NCBI GenBank assembly: GCA_943324165.2
Contig: CALPKO020000142.1
Span: forward strand, 1-5,159
Length of the DNA: 5,159 bases
Direction: 5' to 3'
Origin: Bdellovibrio sp. ZAP7
GTDB taxonomy: Bacteria; Bacteroidota; Bacteroidia; Flavobacteriales; Flavobacteriaceae
Both the position numbers and the translations under genes were made by a program. Numbering within the stretch: the stretch's first letter is position 1; every line of letters starts with the position of its first letter. Below the pieces are notes generated by a model, which ran no database searches, was not told where the DNA came from, and was given only the letters and a program-made list of their open reading frames with translations. Below are positions 1 through 5,159 of the stretch, in pieces.

Positions 1-503
1 ACGCTCGTTTGATGTCGCAAGCGTTAAGGAAATTAACTGGAACAATTAGTAAAACCAATTGTACCGTGTTTTTTATCAACCAGTTGAGAGAGAAAATTGG
101 CGTAATGTTCGGAAATCCTGAAACAACAACAGGTGGAAATGCACTGAAATTTTACGCATCGGTTCGAATTGATATTCGTCGATCCTCTCAAATAAAGGAT
201 GGTGAAAATGTTATTGGAAATAGGACAAAGGTGAAAATTGTAAAAAATAAAGTCGCTCCACCATTTAAAACAGCAGAATTTGACATTATGTATGGCGAAG
301 GCGTTTCTAAAACAGGAGAGATTTTAGATTTGGCTGTCGAATTTGAAATTATTAAAAAAGCAGGTTCTTGGTTCAGTTATGGCGAAACAAAATTAGGTCA
401 GGGCCGTGATGCCGTTAAAGGTTTAATTAAAGACAATCCCGAAATGGCTGATGAGCTTGAAAATAGCATCAAAGCGCACATCAAAGCATTGGCCGACGCA
501 TAA
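1..503 (+). CDS. recA: RecA recombinase, C-terminal part (5' end outside window)
   Basis: RecA is the ATP-dependent filament protein that pairs homologous DNA and triggers LexA-type self-cleavage in the cytoplasm. The reading frame is open from base 3 (Ala-Arg-Leu-Met-Ser-Gln), so the gene enters from the left and the TTG/ATG near base 9 is internal. About 166 residues are visible. They include the end of the ATPase core ([10 protein letters not shown]), the DNA-binding loop L2 ([18 protein letters not shown], bases about 99-152), the KNKVAPPF stretch, and the C-terminal small domain with [13 protein letters not shown] and the [15 protein letters not shown] block. All of this aligns by eye with E. 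coli RecA from roughly residue 168 on. The protein stops at ALADA, lacking the roughly 25-residue acidic tail of E. coli RecA. That is a natural end, since a terminator follows at once. Identification is secure; the start and the Walker motifs are not in the window. Confidence 0.98.
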   Translation, partial: ARLMSQALRKLTGTISKTNCTVFFINQLREKIGVMFGNPETTTGGNALKFYASVRIDIRRSSQIKDGENVIGNRTKVKIVKNKVAPPFKTAEFDIMYGEGVSKTGEILDLAVEFEIIKKAGSWFSYGETKLGQGRDAVKGLIKDNPEMADELENSIKAHIKALADA

Positions 504-507
504 ATTT

Positions 508-534
508 AAAACCCGAACTTTTCGGGTTTTTTTT
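508..534 (+). terminator. Intrinsic terminator of recA
   Basis: A perfect 10-bp inverted repeat, AAAACCCGAA (508-517) and TTCGGGTTTT (521-530), is separated by the loop CTT and continues into four more T. It begins five bases after the recA stop codon. The A-run on the left arm also gives a U-run on the opposite strand, so it could work in both directions. It separates recA from the lipoprotein gene. Confidence 0.92.
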
Positions 535-590
535 GGTTTCAACGCAACCTTTTAATTAATAAAACATTTTATAAGAACTTAATATCAAAA

Positions 591-995
591 ATGAAAAAAT
601 TCACACTAATTTTTGTTGCGCTTTTAATGCTTTACAGCTGTACGGTTGAAGATAATCGTCCTAAATATCATTTTGAGATTTTGCCAATCGAAAGTTTTAC
701 CGTTCCTGAAAGTTTTGTTTTAGGAGCAACTTATCCGATAAAAATGAAATATAAAAAGGGTACAAGTTGTCACCAATTTCAAGGATTTTATTACGAAAAA
801 AACTTAAACATTAGAACCTTAGCAGTAGAAACCGTTGTTTCTGAAAATTCAAATTGCATCGCTGATACATCAAGTGTAGAAGTGTCATTTAACTTTTATG
901 TAACCAGCAACGGAAGCTATATTTTTAAATTTTTTAAAGGAGTAGATGAAGCAGGAAATGATCTTTTTTATGAAGTTGAAATCCCTGTAAATTAA
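591..995 (+). CDS. Small secreted lipoprotein of unknown function
   Basis: This 134-residue protein has a clear lipoprotein signal: a KK start, a hydrophobic stretch (residues 4-15) and the lipobox LYSC with the lipidated cysteine at position 17. The mature part is therefore about 118 residues, anchored in the inner or outer membrane. The residues right after the cysteine (TVEDN) contain two acids, resembling the acidic lipoprotein-export signal that sends lipoproteins to the cell surface in Bacteroidota. The mature chain is mostly predicted beta (alternating pattern in SVEVSFNFYV and SYIFKFF). It has two cysteines, C60 and C89, that could form a disulphide. I think similar short lipoproteins occur in other flavobacteria, but I know of no assigned function. 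The ATG at 591 is chosen because it gives the complete signal peptide. No convincing TAnnTTTG promoter was seen in 535-590, and no hairpin directly follows the stop. Confidence 0.85.
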   Translation: MKKFTLIFVALLMLYSCTVEDNRPKYHFEILPIESFTVPESFVLGATYPIKMKYKKGTSCHQFQGFYYEKNLNIRTLAVETVVSENSNCIADTSSVEVSFNFYVTSNGSYIFKFFKGVDEAGNDLFYEVEIPVN

Positions 996-1024
996 TCATG
1001 ATAAAATCAAAACTATGGGTTTAG

Positions 1025-1215
1025 TTAGAACAACTCATTAAAGATTGTAAAAAAAATGACTTAAATGCACAAGCATATTTGTACCGGTTGTTTTCGTCTA
1101 AAATTTTTGTTGTTTGCCATAAATATTCCACTAATTGTGCCAATGCGTAAAATAATTTACAAGATGAATTTTTGATAATTTTAACAAAATTGAACAGTTT
1201 AGTTACAATTCTTTT
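1025..1215 (+). pseudogene. Broken ECF (sigma-70 family) RNA polymerase sigma factor, 5' half only
   Basis: From TTA at 1025 the sequence reads LEQLIKDCKKNDLNAQAYLY, then RLFSSKIFVVCHKYS, typical of the N-terminal region 2 of flavobacterial ECF sigma factors. The remainder of region 2 is recognisable but damaged. TAA at 1148-1150 stands where the family usually has a glutamate (around the AEAEDNLQD motif), followed by NNLQDEF. One T appears to be missing from the T-run at 1179-1182. After that the match continues in another frame as FNKIEQFSYNSF. The start is also lost: TAG precedes LEQL directly, and the nearest ATG (1015) is in a different frame. Nothing of the -35-binding region 4 remains. 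These sigma factors normally run a regulon with an anti-sigma and an envelope protein; this copy cannot make a working protein. The assignment comes from recognising the motif pattern, not from a search. The right boundary is approximate. Confidence 0.75.
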
Positions 1216-1329
1216 AAGGCAAAATTAGAACCAACTTTTAAATACCAAATCAATACATTTTCAAATGATGTTGGCGGTTTCAATCCTTACTTCGAAGGAT
1301 TATATTCAGGCGTGAGTTTTAGTTTTTAA
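1216..1329 (+). pseudogene. C-terminal remnant of a probable outer-membrane beta-barrel protein
   Basis: In the same frame as the end of the sigma relic, the sequence reads on through KLEPTFKYQINTFSND and FNPYFEGLYSGVSFSF to the TAA at 1327-1329. Alternating aromatic and polar residues and a final phenylalanine are the hallmark of the last strands of an outer-membrane beta-barrel (the C-terminal BAM signal). The wording also resembles the ends of beta-barrel proteins that I associate with ECF sigma operons in flavobacteria. Only about 36-38 codons are left, with no start of their own. I infer that one internal deletion joined the front of the sigma gene to the back of this downstream gene. 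The barrel identity is moderate; the remnant status is more certain, because the frame opens only at a TGA (1165-1167) and has no usable start. Confidence 0.55.
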
Positions 1330-1372
1330 ACTAATATTTTTATATTTTGTTGATTGCTCGGGGGAGTAATTG

Positions 1373-1401
1373 AAAAAGGTTTGCACTTGCAAGCCTTTTT
1401 T
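1373..1401 (+). terminator. Intrinsic terminator behind the sigma/barrel relic
   Basis: A 12-bp stem, AAAAAGGTTTGC (1373-1384) against GCAAGCCTTTTT (1389-1400), has one T-G wobble pair (1380/1393), the loop ACTT and a closing T-run to 1401. It sits 43 bases after the barrel-remnant stop and was probably the end of that operon. Because nothing stops transcription behind the lipoprotein gene, it may now serve that gene as well. The A-run on the left arm could make it bidirectional. Confidence 0.85.
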
Positions 1402-1513
1402 GTTCAACGCCTTTTTGAACGTACAAGGCGTAGTTATATTTTAATTAATATTATTTTCTCAAAACTATAACGATTTCGTTGATGATTTGCAGTAATCAAG
1501 CGTGATACAGTGC
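1402..1513. other. Gene-free spacer with inverted repeats
   Basis: No coding region is supported on either strand here. The spacer holds two overlapping inverted repeats: GTTCAA (1402-1407) with TTGAAC (1415-1420), and ACGCCTT (1407-1413) with AAGGCGT (1425-1431). They share base 1407, and their arms and loops interlock, so both hairpins cannot form at once. Two further small repeats lie closer to the promoter: AACGA-TT-TCGTT (1469-1480) and TGATT-N6-AATCA (1483-1498). Each is short enough to be chance. The last could be an operator, since it ends 36 bases upstream of the -7 box at 1535. Confidence 0.4.
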
Positions 1514-1542
1514 TTTTTTCTCAATTAGAAATGTTATATTTA
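1514..1542 (+). promoter_or_regulatory. Probable promoter of the IPExxxVDY-pyk operon
   Basis: TATATTTA at 1535-1542 matches the Bacteroidota -7 box TAnnTTTG in all but the last base. A T-run at 1514-1519 lies about the right distance upstream to serve as a weak version of the TTTG-like -33 box. It is the best candidate between the terminator at 1401 and the start codon at 1560. It would give a leader of only about ten bases. The call rests on the consensus only. Confidence 0.45.
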
Positions 1543-1559
1543 CGGCTTATTTAATTTCA

Positions 1560-2048
1560 ATGGCTTTAATTAAATTACATTTAGATGAATTTGAAGAAGT
1601 TGATTACGAATTAATTGCTATTCATTCCACACTTGAAGATTATAGAATGGCTTTTTTTATCAATCAAAAGTTACCAATAATGTTAAGTAAGTGCAAAGAA
1701 GAAATAATTGTTAAAGCTAAAAATGACGAAGTATTGTTTTCTAAATTTGTTTTCGACGATAGTTCAAACGATTTAACTTGGACATTAATTCAGAACAAAA
1801 ATGAAATTATAACCAAAGAAAAAACAAAAAATCAAACGCTATTTTTAAATTCAGAATTAGCAATCGAGACTAAAGTATATCTACTGCCAGAATTAAAAAA
1901 AGTAGACTATTTTTTAAAAATAGAAAACTATCGGTCTGACAAAGAAGTTGAAGAAACAATTAAAGAATTATTAGCCATTGAACGAATTTCAACTGCATAC
2001 AAAGTAGATGTTAACAATATAAAATCAAAAAACAATTTAATTTTTTAA
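1560..2048 (+). CDS. IPExxxVDY family protein (uncharacterised, pyk-linked)
   Basis: This 162-residue protein has no signal peptide or membrane segment, so it is probably cytoplasmic. The family-naming motif appears as LPELKKVDY at residues 109-117, with the usual isoleucine replaced by leucine. The other conserved-looking block is FEEVDYELIAIHSTLEDYRM followed by AFFIN (residues 11-35). The C-terminal part (125-147) is a charged helix, EVEETIKELLAIERISTAYK. The family occurs in Bacteroidota, generally next to pyruvate kinase, and its biochemical role is not known to me. The gene lies five bases ahead of pyk on the same strand with no terminator between, so the two are almost certainly co-transcribed. 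That context suggests, but does not prove, a link to pyruvate kinase or lower glycolysis. The start at 1560 fits the conserved N-terminus (MALIKLHLDEF). Confidence 0.88.
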   Translation: MALIKLHLDEFEEVDYELIAIHSTLEDYRMAFFINQKLPIMLSKCKEEIIVKAKNDEVLFSKFVFDDSSNDLTWTLIQNKNEIITKEKTKNQTLFLNSELAIETKVYLLPELKKVDYFLKIENYRSDKEVEETIKELLAIERISTAYKVDVNNIKSKNNLIF

Positions 2049-2053
2049 AACAA

Positions 2054-3484
2054 ATGCCAACAAACAAAAAAACTAAAATTGTAGCAACCCTTGGGCCAGC
2101 ATGCAGCACAAAAGAAGTTTTGAAAGATATGATAGACGCTGGAGTTAACGTTTTTAGAGTCAATTTTTCACATGCTGATTATGACGATGTGAAATCGAAA
2201 ATTGACTTAATTAGAGGTTTAAACGAAGAGTTTGGATATACCACCGCTATTCTTGGAGATTTACAAGGACCTAAATTGCGCGTAGGTGTAATGAAGGAAG
2301 ATGTAGTAGTACATCCTGGTGATATTATTACATTTCAAACTTCTGATGATGTTCCAGGAACTGCAGAAAGAGTTTACATGAACTATAAAGAGTTTCCAAG
2401 AGACGTGAATCCGGGTGAAAAAATTCTTTTAGACGATGGAAAATTGATGTTTGAAGCTTTAGAAACAAACGGAAGTACCGAAGTGGTTTGTAGGGTAATT
2501 CAAGGAGGCCCTTTAAAATCCAAAAAAGGAGTAAACCTCCCTAATACAAAGGTTTCTTTGCCTGCTTTGACTAAAAAAGACATTAGAGATGCTATTTTTG
2601 CCATCGAACAAAAAGTAGATTGGATTGCCCTTTCGTTCGTTCGAACTGCAGAAGATTTGATCGAATTGCAAGAATTAATTGCCAAGCATTCAGAACACAA
2701 AATTCCAATTATTGCGAAAATTGAAAAGCCCGAAGGCGTCGAAAATATTGATAAAATTGTTGCTTATTGCGACGGTTTGATGGTTGCTCGGGGCGATTTA
2801 GGTGTTGAAGTGCCTGCGCACGAAGTACCTTTGATTCAGAAAAAATTAGTAAATCGCGCCAAAACAGCAAGAATTCCAGTGATTATTGCTACACAAATGA
2901 TGGAAACAATGATTACTAGTCTCACTCCTACCCGAGCTGAAGTAAATGATGTTGCCAATTCGGTGATGGATGGAGCAGACGCAGTAATGCTCTCGGGAGA
3001 AACCTCTGTTGGAAATTATCCAGTACAAGTTATTGAGAAAATGACACAAATTATAGAAGCTGTCGAAGATTCTCCGCTGATTCAAGTGCCGCAAAATACC
3101 CCGCAAGTTAGAACAAAAAGATTCATAACAAAATCAATTTGTCATCACGCCTCAATAATGGCCAATATAATCAAGGCTAAAGCGATCTGTACACTAACCA
3201 ATAGTGGCTATACAGCATTTCAAATTTCGGCATGGCGGCCATCTGCTCATATTTTGGTTTTTACATCTAACAAAGCTATTTTAACACAGCTCAATTTACT
3301 TTGGGGTGTGAAGTCCTTTTTTTATGATAAATCGGTAAGCACTGATGATACTGTAACTGACGTTAATGAGATTGCACGTGAAAAAGGATTTGTAGACAAA
3401 GGCGATTTCTTGATAAACCTTGCTGCAATGCCAGTTGCAAACAAAGGAATGGTGAACACTTTAAGAGTATCAGAAATAGAATAG
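2054..3484 (+). CDS. pyk: Pyruvate kinase, predicted potassium-independent type
   Basis: This enzyme converts phosphoenolpyruvate and ADP to pyruvate and ATP, the last step of glycolysis, in the cytoplasm. Its 476 residues are a normal length for a bacterial enzyme. Visible landmarks are KIVATLGPACST (8-19), the substrate-binding RVNFSH (35-40), the B-domain (about 74-165), and the active-site signature IIAKIEKPEGV (219-229) with catalytic Lys222 and metal-binding Glu224. They are followed by MVARGDLG with metal ligand Asp248, ATQMMETM with Thr280, the PTRAEVNDVANSVMDGADAV block (292-311), LSGETSVGNYP, and a C-terminal domain from about 355. In the segment GDLQGPKLRVG the residues equivalent to rabbit muscle 113/114/117/120 are Leu70, Gln71, Lys74 and Val77. 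That is the set of K+-independent enzymes, whose lysine replaces the bound cation. The gene follows the IPExxxVDY gene by five bases and ends at its own terminator. Identification is secure; K+ independence is inferred from the residues. Confidence 0.98.
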   Translation: MPTNKKTKIVATLGPACSTKEVLKDMIDAGVNVFRVNFSHADYDDVKSKIDLIRGLNEEFGYTTAILGDLQGPKLRVGVMKEDVVVHPGDIITFQTSDDVPGTAERVYMNYKEFPRDVNPGEKILLDDGKLMFEALETNGSTEVVCRVIQGGPLKSKKGVNLPNTKVSLPALTKKDIRDAIFAIEQKVDWIALSFVRTAEDLIELQELIAKHSEHKIPIIAKIEKPEGVENIDKIVAYCDGLMVARGDLGVEVPAHEVPLIQKKLVNRAKTARIPVIIATQMMETMITSLTPTRAEVNDVANSVMDGADAVMLSGETSVGNYPVQVIEKMTQIIEAVEDSPLIQVPQNTPQVRTKRFITKSICHHASIMANIIKAKAICTLTNSGYTAFQISAWRPSAHILVFTSNKAILTQLNLLWGVKSFFYDKSVSTDDTVTDVNEIAREKGFVDKGDFLINLAAMPVANKGMVNTLRVSEIE

Positions 3485-3503
3485 CATAAGATATTTATAT
3501 AAG

Positions 3504-3532
3504 AAGGCAATTCGTTCGAATTGCCTTTTTTT
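3504..3532 (+). terminator. Intrinsic terminator of the pyk operon
   Basis: A perfect stem, AAGGCAATTC (3504-3513) and GAATTGCCTT (3518-3527), closes on a GTTC tetraloop and runs into a T-tract ending at 3532. It lies 19 bases after the pyk stop codon. It insulates the hydrolase gene from pyk, which agrees with a separate promoter at 3602. Confidence 0.93.
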
Positions 3533-3601
3533 ATTTAATTTAATTGTGATAAATTTTTTAAAAGTCAAGTTTTTTTAGAAACGAATGAATAAAAAAACAC
3601 C

Positions 3602-3609
3602 TATTTTTG
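3602..3609 (+). promoter_or_regulatory. -7 promoter box of the alpha/beta hydrolase gene
   Basis: TATTTTTG is a full match to the Bacteroidota -7 consensus TAnnTTTG, placed between the pyk terminator and the hydrolase start. No good TTTG-like -33 box is seen 19-20 bases upstream (the sequence there is around ACGAATGAAT), so the promoter may be weak or helped by the T-run at 3570-3576. The expected transcript begins near 3615, leaving a leader of roughly a dozen bases before the TTG codon. Confidence 0.55.
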
Positions 3610-3627
3610 CCTTTAAAGATTTAACAA

Positions 3628-4410
3628 TTGAAACAACTTCTGTTTAAAAATGCCATAATAAATTTCAACGATGTTGGAAAAGGTACTGCAATTGTACTAC
3701 TTCATGGTTATTTAGAAAATAGTTCAATGTGGGATTATTTTGTGCCCGAATTTTCAAAAAAAAACAGGGTTATAACCATAGATTTATTAGGTCACGGAGC
3801 ATCTGGATGTCTAGGATATGTGCATTCAATGGAAGAACAAGCAAATATGGTTGCGGAGGTTCTAACCCAACTAAAAATTAAAAAAGTTAATTTAATTGGC
3901 CACTCGATGGGTGGATATGTCGCGTTGGCTTTCGCCGAAATCTATGCAGACCATGTAAAAAGTTTGGTGTTGATGAACTCAACATCCCTCGGAGATAATG
4001 CAGAAAAGAGACAAAATCGTGATAGGGCCATTCAGGCTGTGAAAAAAAATTATGTCATTTTCGTAAAAATTTCAATTGCCAATTTATTTAGCGAAGAAAA
4101 TCAAATTTTACTTATTAACGAAATCGAAATTGTAAAAAACGAGGCACTTAAAACTCCTCTTCAAGGAATTATTGCAGCGCAAGAAGGAATGAAAATTCGT
4201 AAAGACCGAAAAGAGCTTTTACATTTTGCACCTTATCCTAAAATGTTAATCTTAGGAAAAAAAGACAAAGTTTTGAATTATGAAGACAACATAGATCAAA
4301 TAGAAAAAACAAATGTACAATTAGTAACTTTTCCGGATGGACACATGAGTCACATTGAAAATCGTGAAGCACTTTTAAGTGTGCTGATAGATTTTATTAA
4401 AAAAGCGTGA
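3628..4410 (+). CDS. Alpha/beta-fold hydrolase
   Basis: This is a 260-residue cytoplasmic alpha/beta hydrolase without a signal peptide. It shows the oxyanion-hole motif LLHGYLE (24-30), the DLLGHGAS loop (52-59), and the nucleophile elbow GHSMGG with Ser93 (91-96). The acid is likely Asp213 in GKKDKV, and the histidine is in GHMSHIE (His239 most likely, His242 less so). The complete triad suggests an active esterase, lipase or C-C hydrolase; the substrate cannot be told from sequence. The start is unusual. The frame is closed by TAA at 3622-3624, so TTG at 3628 is the only plausible initiator before Met34. Starting at Met34 would remove the oxyanion motif. The resulting N-terminus MKQLLFKNAIINFNDVGKG has the usual family shape. 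The gene has its own -7 box and lies directly against the oppositely oriented nuclease gene. Confidence 0.9.
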   Translation: MKQLLFKNAIINFNDVGKGTAIVLLHGYLENSSMWDYFVPEFSKKNRVITIDLLGHGASGCLGYVHSMEEQANMVAEVLTQLKIKKVNLIGHSMGGYVALAFAEIYADHVKSLVLMNSTSLGDNAEKRQNRDRAIQAVKKNYVIFVKISIANLFSEENQILLINEIEIVKNEALKTPLQGIIAAQEGMKIRKDRKELLHFAPYPKMLILGKKDKVLNYEDNIDQIEKTNVQLVTFPDGHMSHIENREALLSVLIDFIKKA

Positions 4411-4440
4411 TTAAGTTTTTTCAATAAAAGGTACGCTTTT
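4401..4440. terminator. Possible bidirectional terminator spanning two abutting stop codons
   Basis: AAAAGCGT (4401-4408) and ACGCTTTT (4433-4440) form a perfect 8-bp inverted repeat with a 24-base AT-rich loop. The left arm is made of the last codons of the hydrolase and the right arm lies in the last codons of the minus-strand nuclease. Both sides have A/T runs, as expected for transcription arriving from either direction. The long loop makes it weaker than the other terminators in the window. There is no other candidate between the two genes, since no spacer exists. Confidence 0.35.
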
Positions 4441-5159
4441 ATCTAAAATTTCATTCAGAAGTATTACAATTTGTTCTAAAAAAGCTTCGATTACTTCTTC
4501 ATCAATTATTGTTTTTCCCTCTTTTCCTTCTTTAAATTCGAAAGGTAAAAATCCGTTTTTTAAATTTTTAAAAGAGATAATTCCAGCTTGAATCTGTTTA
4601 CCTTGAATTTCATTTTTGAACATGAAAACATAGGCCAAAATCTGAATTATCTTGTCGTTGTTTAAATCTTCTGTTAATTTATCCCACGATTTCAAAACAA
4701 GGTTCTTTTTTTCAACCTTACCGGTCTTGTAGTCAATTATTCTGATTATTCCATTTCGCTCTTCGATTCTGTCTACTTTTCCACCTATTTTTACGGGAAA
4801 TAGTAAGTTTGGATGAGTTAAGACGGCTTCACATTTTTTTTCTAAATATAGAATTTTTACAGCATCGCCATTTTTAATTAGTTCTAATTCAAGTTTCAAA
4901 AAATTAAAAACGTTGCGTTTCGCAACTTCAAATGCTAAAAGGTTTCTTCCTTTTTTTATTTCTCCCTCTTTATAAATCAATTTAAATTGTTTCAATACCT
5001 CATTATCCAACAGTTTGAAGCAAGTTAAAATATCCGATTCTAATAGAAATTTGCCAATAAATGGCGTGAACAGGGCTTCTAATGTTTCGTGGATAATGGT
5101 ACCTAAAGTATTTAAAGCGATATTTTCTTCTACTTCAGCTACTTCTTTAATGTATAAAA
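4411..5159 (-). CDS. PD-(D/E)XK nuclease, AddB/RecB-like C-terminal domain (5' end outside window)
   Basis: The minus-strand frame is open from the right edge (first whole codon 5157-5155) to the TAA at 4413-4411, giving 248 visible residues, so the TTG at 5010 is internal. Numbering from the first visible codon, the domain has: the entry stretch LYIKEV; motif I GTIIHETLE (19-27, His23); motif II GGKVDRIE with Asp129; the catalytic core IIDYKTGK with Asp142 and Lys144; and the downstream QILAY motif (Gln172, Tyr176). This order is that of the nuclease domain in AddB, RecB and Cas4-type enzymes, where these residues bind the metal ions that cut DNA. In Bacteroidota such a domain usually ends a long AddB-like protein that works with a UvrD-type helicase on double-strand breaks. 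That full architecture is inferred, as the rest is not visible. All nuclease motifs look intact. Confidence 0.87.
   Translation of the reverse strand, partial: LYIKEVAEVEENIALNTLGTIIHETLEALFTPFIGKFLLESDILTCFKLLDNEVLKQFKLIYKEGEIKKGRNLLAFEVAKRNVFNFLKLELELIKNGDAVKILYLEKKCEAVLTHPNLLFPVKIGGKVDRIEERNGIIRIIDYKTGKVEKKNLVLKSWDKLTEDLNNDKIIQILAYVFMFKNEIQGKQIQAGIISFKNLKNGFLPFEFKEGKEGKTIIDEEVIEAFLEQIVILLNEILDKSVPFIEKT

Noticed and set aside
9..14. TTG/ATG near the left edge as the start of the first gene
   Set aside because: The frame is open to base 3 and reads Ala-Arg before Leu-Met, continuous with internal RecA sequence.
1015..1041. ATG at 1015 as the start of a small gene
   Set aside because: It gives only eight codons before a stop. 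It may be the old sigma start thrown out of frame, but this cannot be shown.
1469..1498. Operator pair formed by AACGA-TT-TCGTT and TGATT-N6-AATCA
   Set aside because: Five-base arms in sequence this rich in A and T are expected by chance, and no regulator gene is nearby.
2500..3510. Open frames on the minus strand inside and across the end of pyk
   Set aside because: They lie opposite a fully conserved enzyme, are rich in Cys, Ser and His without a domain pattern, and one runs through the pyk terminator. They are shadows of the real gene.
3727..3729. ATG at codon 34 as the hydrolase start
   Set aside because: It would delete the first strands and the HGYLE oxyanion motif required for the fold.
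5008..5010. TTG as the start of the minus-strand nuclease
   Set aside because: The frame stays open to the window edge, and the 49 upstream codons hold nuclease motif I (GTIIHETLE).
1..5159. Mobile element, CRISPR array, tRNA or rRNA
   Set aside because: I found no transposase or integrase motif, spaced repeats, terminal repeats with duplicated target sites, or cloverleaf-like sequence on either strand.

Overview
The window is AT-rich and looks like chromosome from a Bacteroidota bacterium of the Flavobacteriaceae, most probably Flavobacterium or a close relative. The reasons are: a RecA of the short-tailed flavobacterial type; an IPExxxVDY-family gene directly in front of pyruvate kinase, a pairing I know from this phylum; starts without clear Shine-Dalgarno sequences; TAnnTTTG-like -7 boxes; and the remains of an ECF sigma gene with wording typical of flavobacteria. 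The genus is an inference.

Layout. (1) Bases 1-534: the 3' half of recA, closed by a strong intrinsic terminator. (2) Bases 591-995: a small secreted lipoprotein of unknown function. (3) Bases 996-1559: a stretch with no intact gene. It is not empty. It holds a broken ECF sigma factor 5' half (in-frame stop plus frameshift) that runs directly into the last ~36 codons of what looks like an outer-membrane beta-barrel protein, then a terminator, some inverted repeats, and the promoter region of the next operon. (4) Bases 1560-3532: a two-gene operon with a 5-nt gap, an IPExxxVDY-family protein followed by pyruvate kinase (pyk), ended by a strong hairpin terminator. (5) Bases 3602-4410: an alpha/beta hydrolase read from a TTG start just behind a perfect TAnnTTTG box. 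(6) Bases 4411-5159, minus strand: the C-terminal nuclease part of an AddB/RecB-like PD-(D/E)XK protein whose 5' end lies outside the window. It converges on the hydrolase with no base between the two stop codons.

Functionally this is mostly core housekeeping sequence: recombination and repair at both edges (RecA and an AddB-like nuclease, probably acting in the same double-strand-break pathway but not one operon) and glycolysis in the middle. I see no mobile element, CRISPR array, tRNA, rRNA or convincing new multi-gene system. The most informative unannotated object is the decayed sigma/outer-membrane gene relic at 1025-1329. The pyruvate kinase also carries residues of the potassium-independent class.
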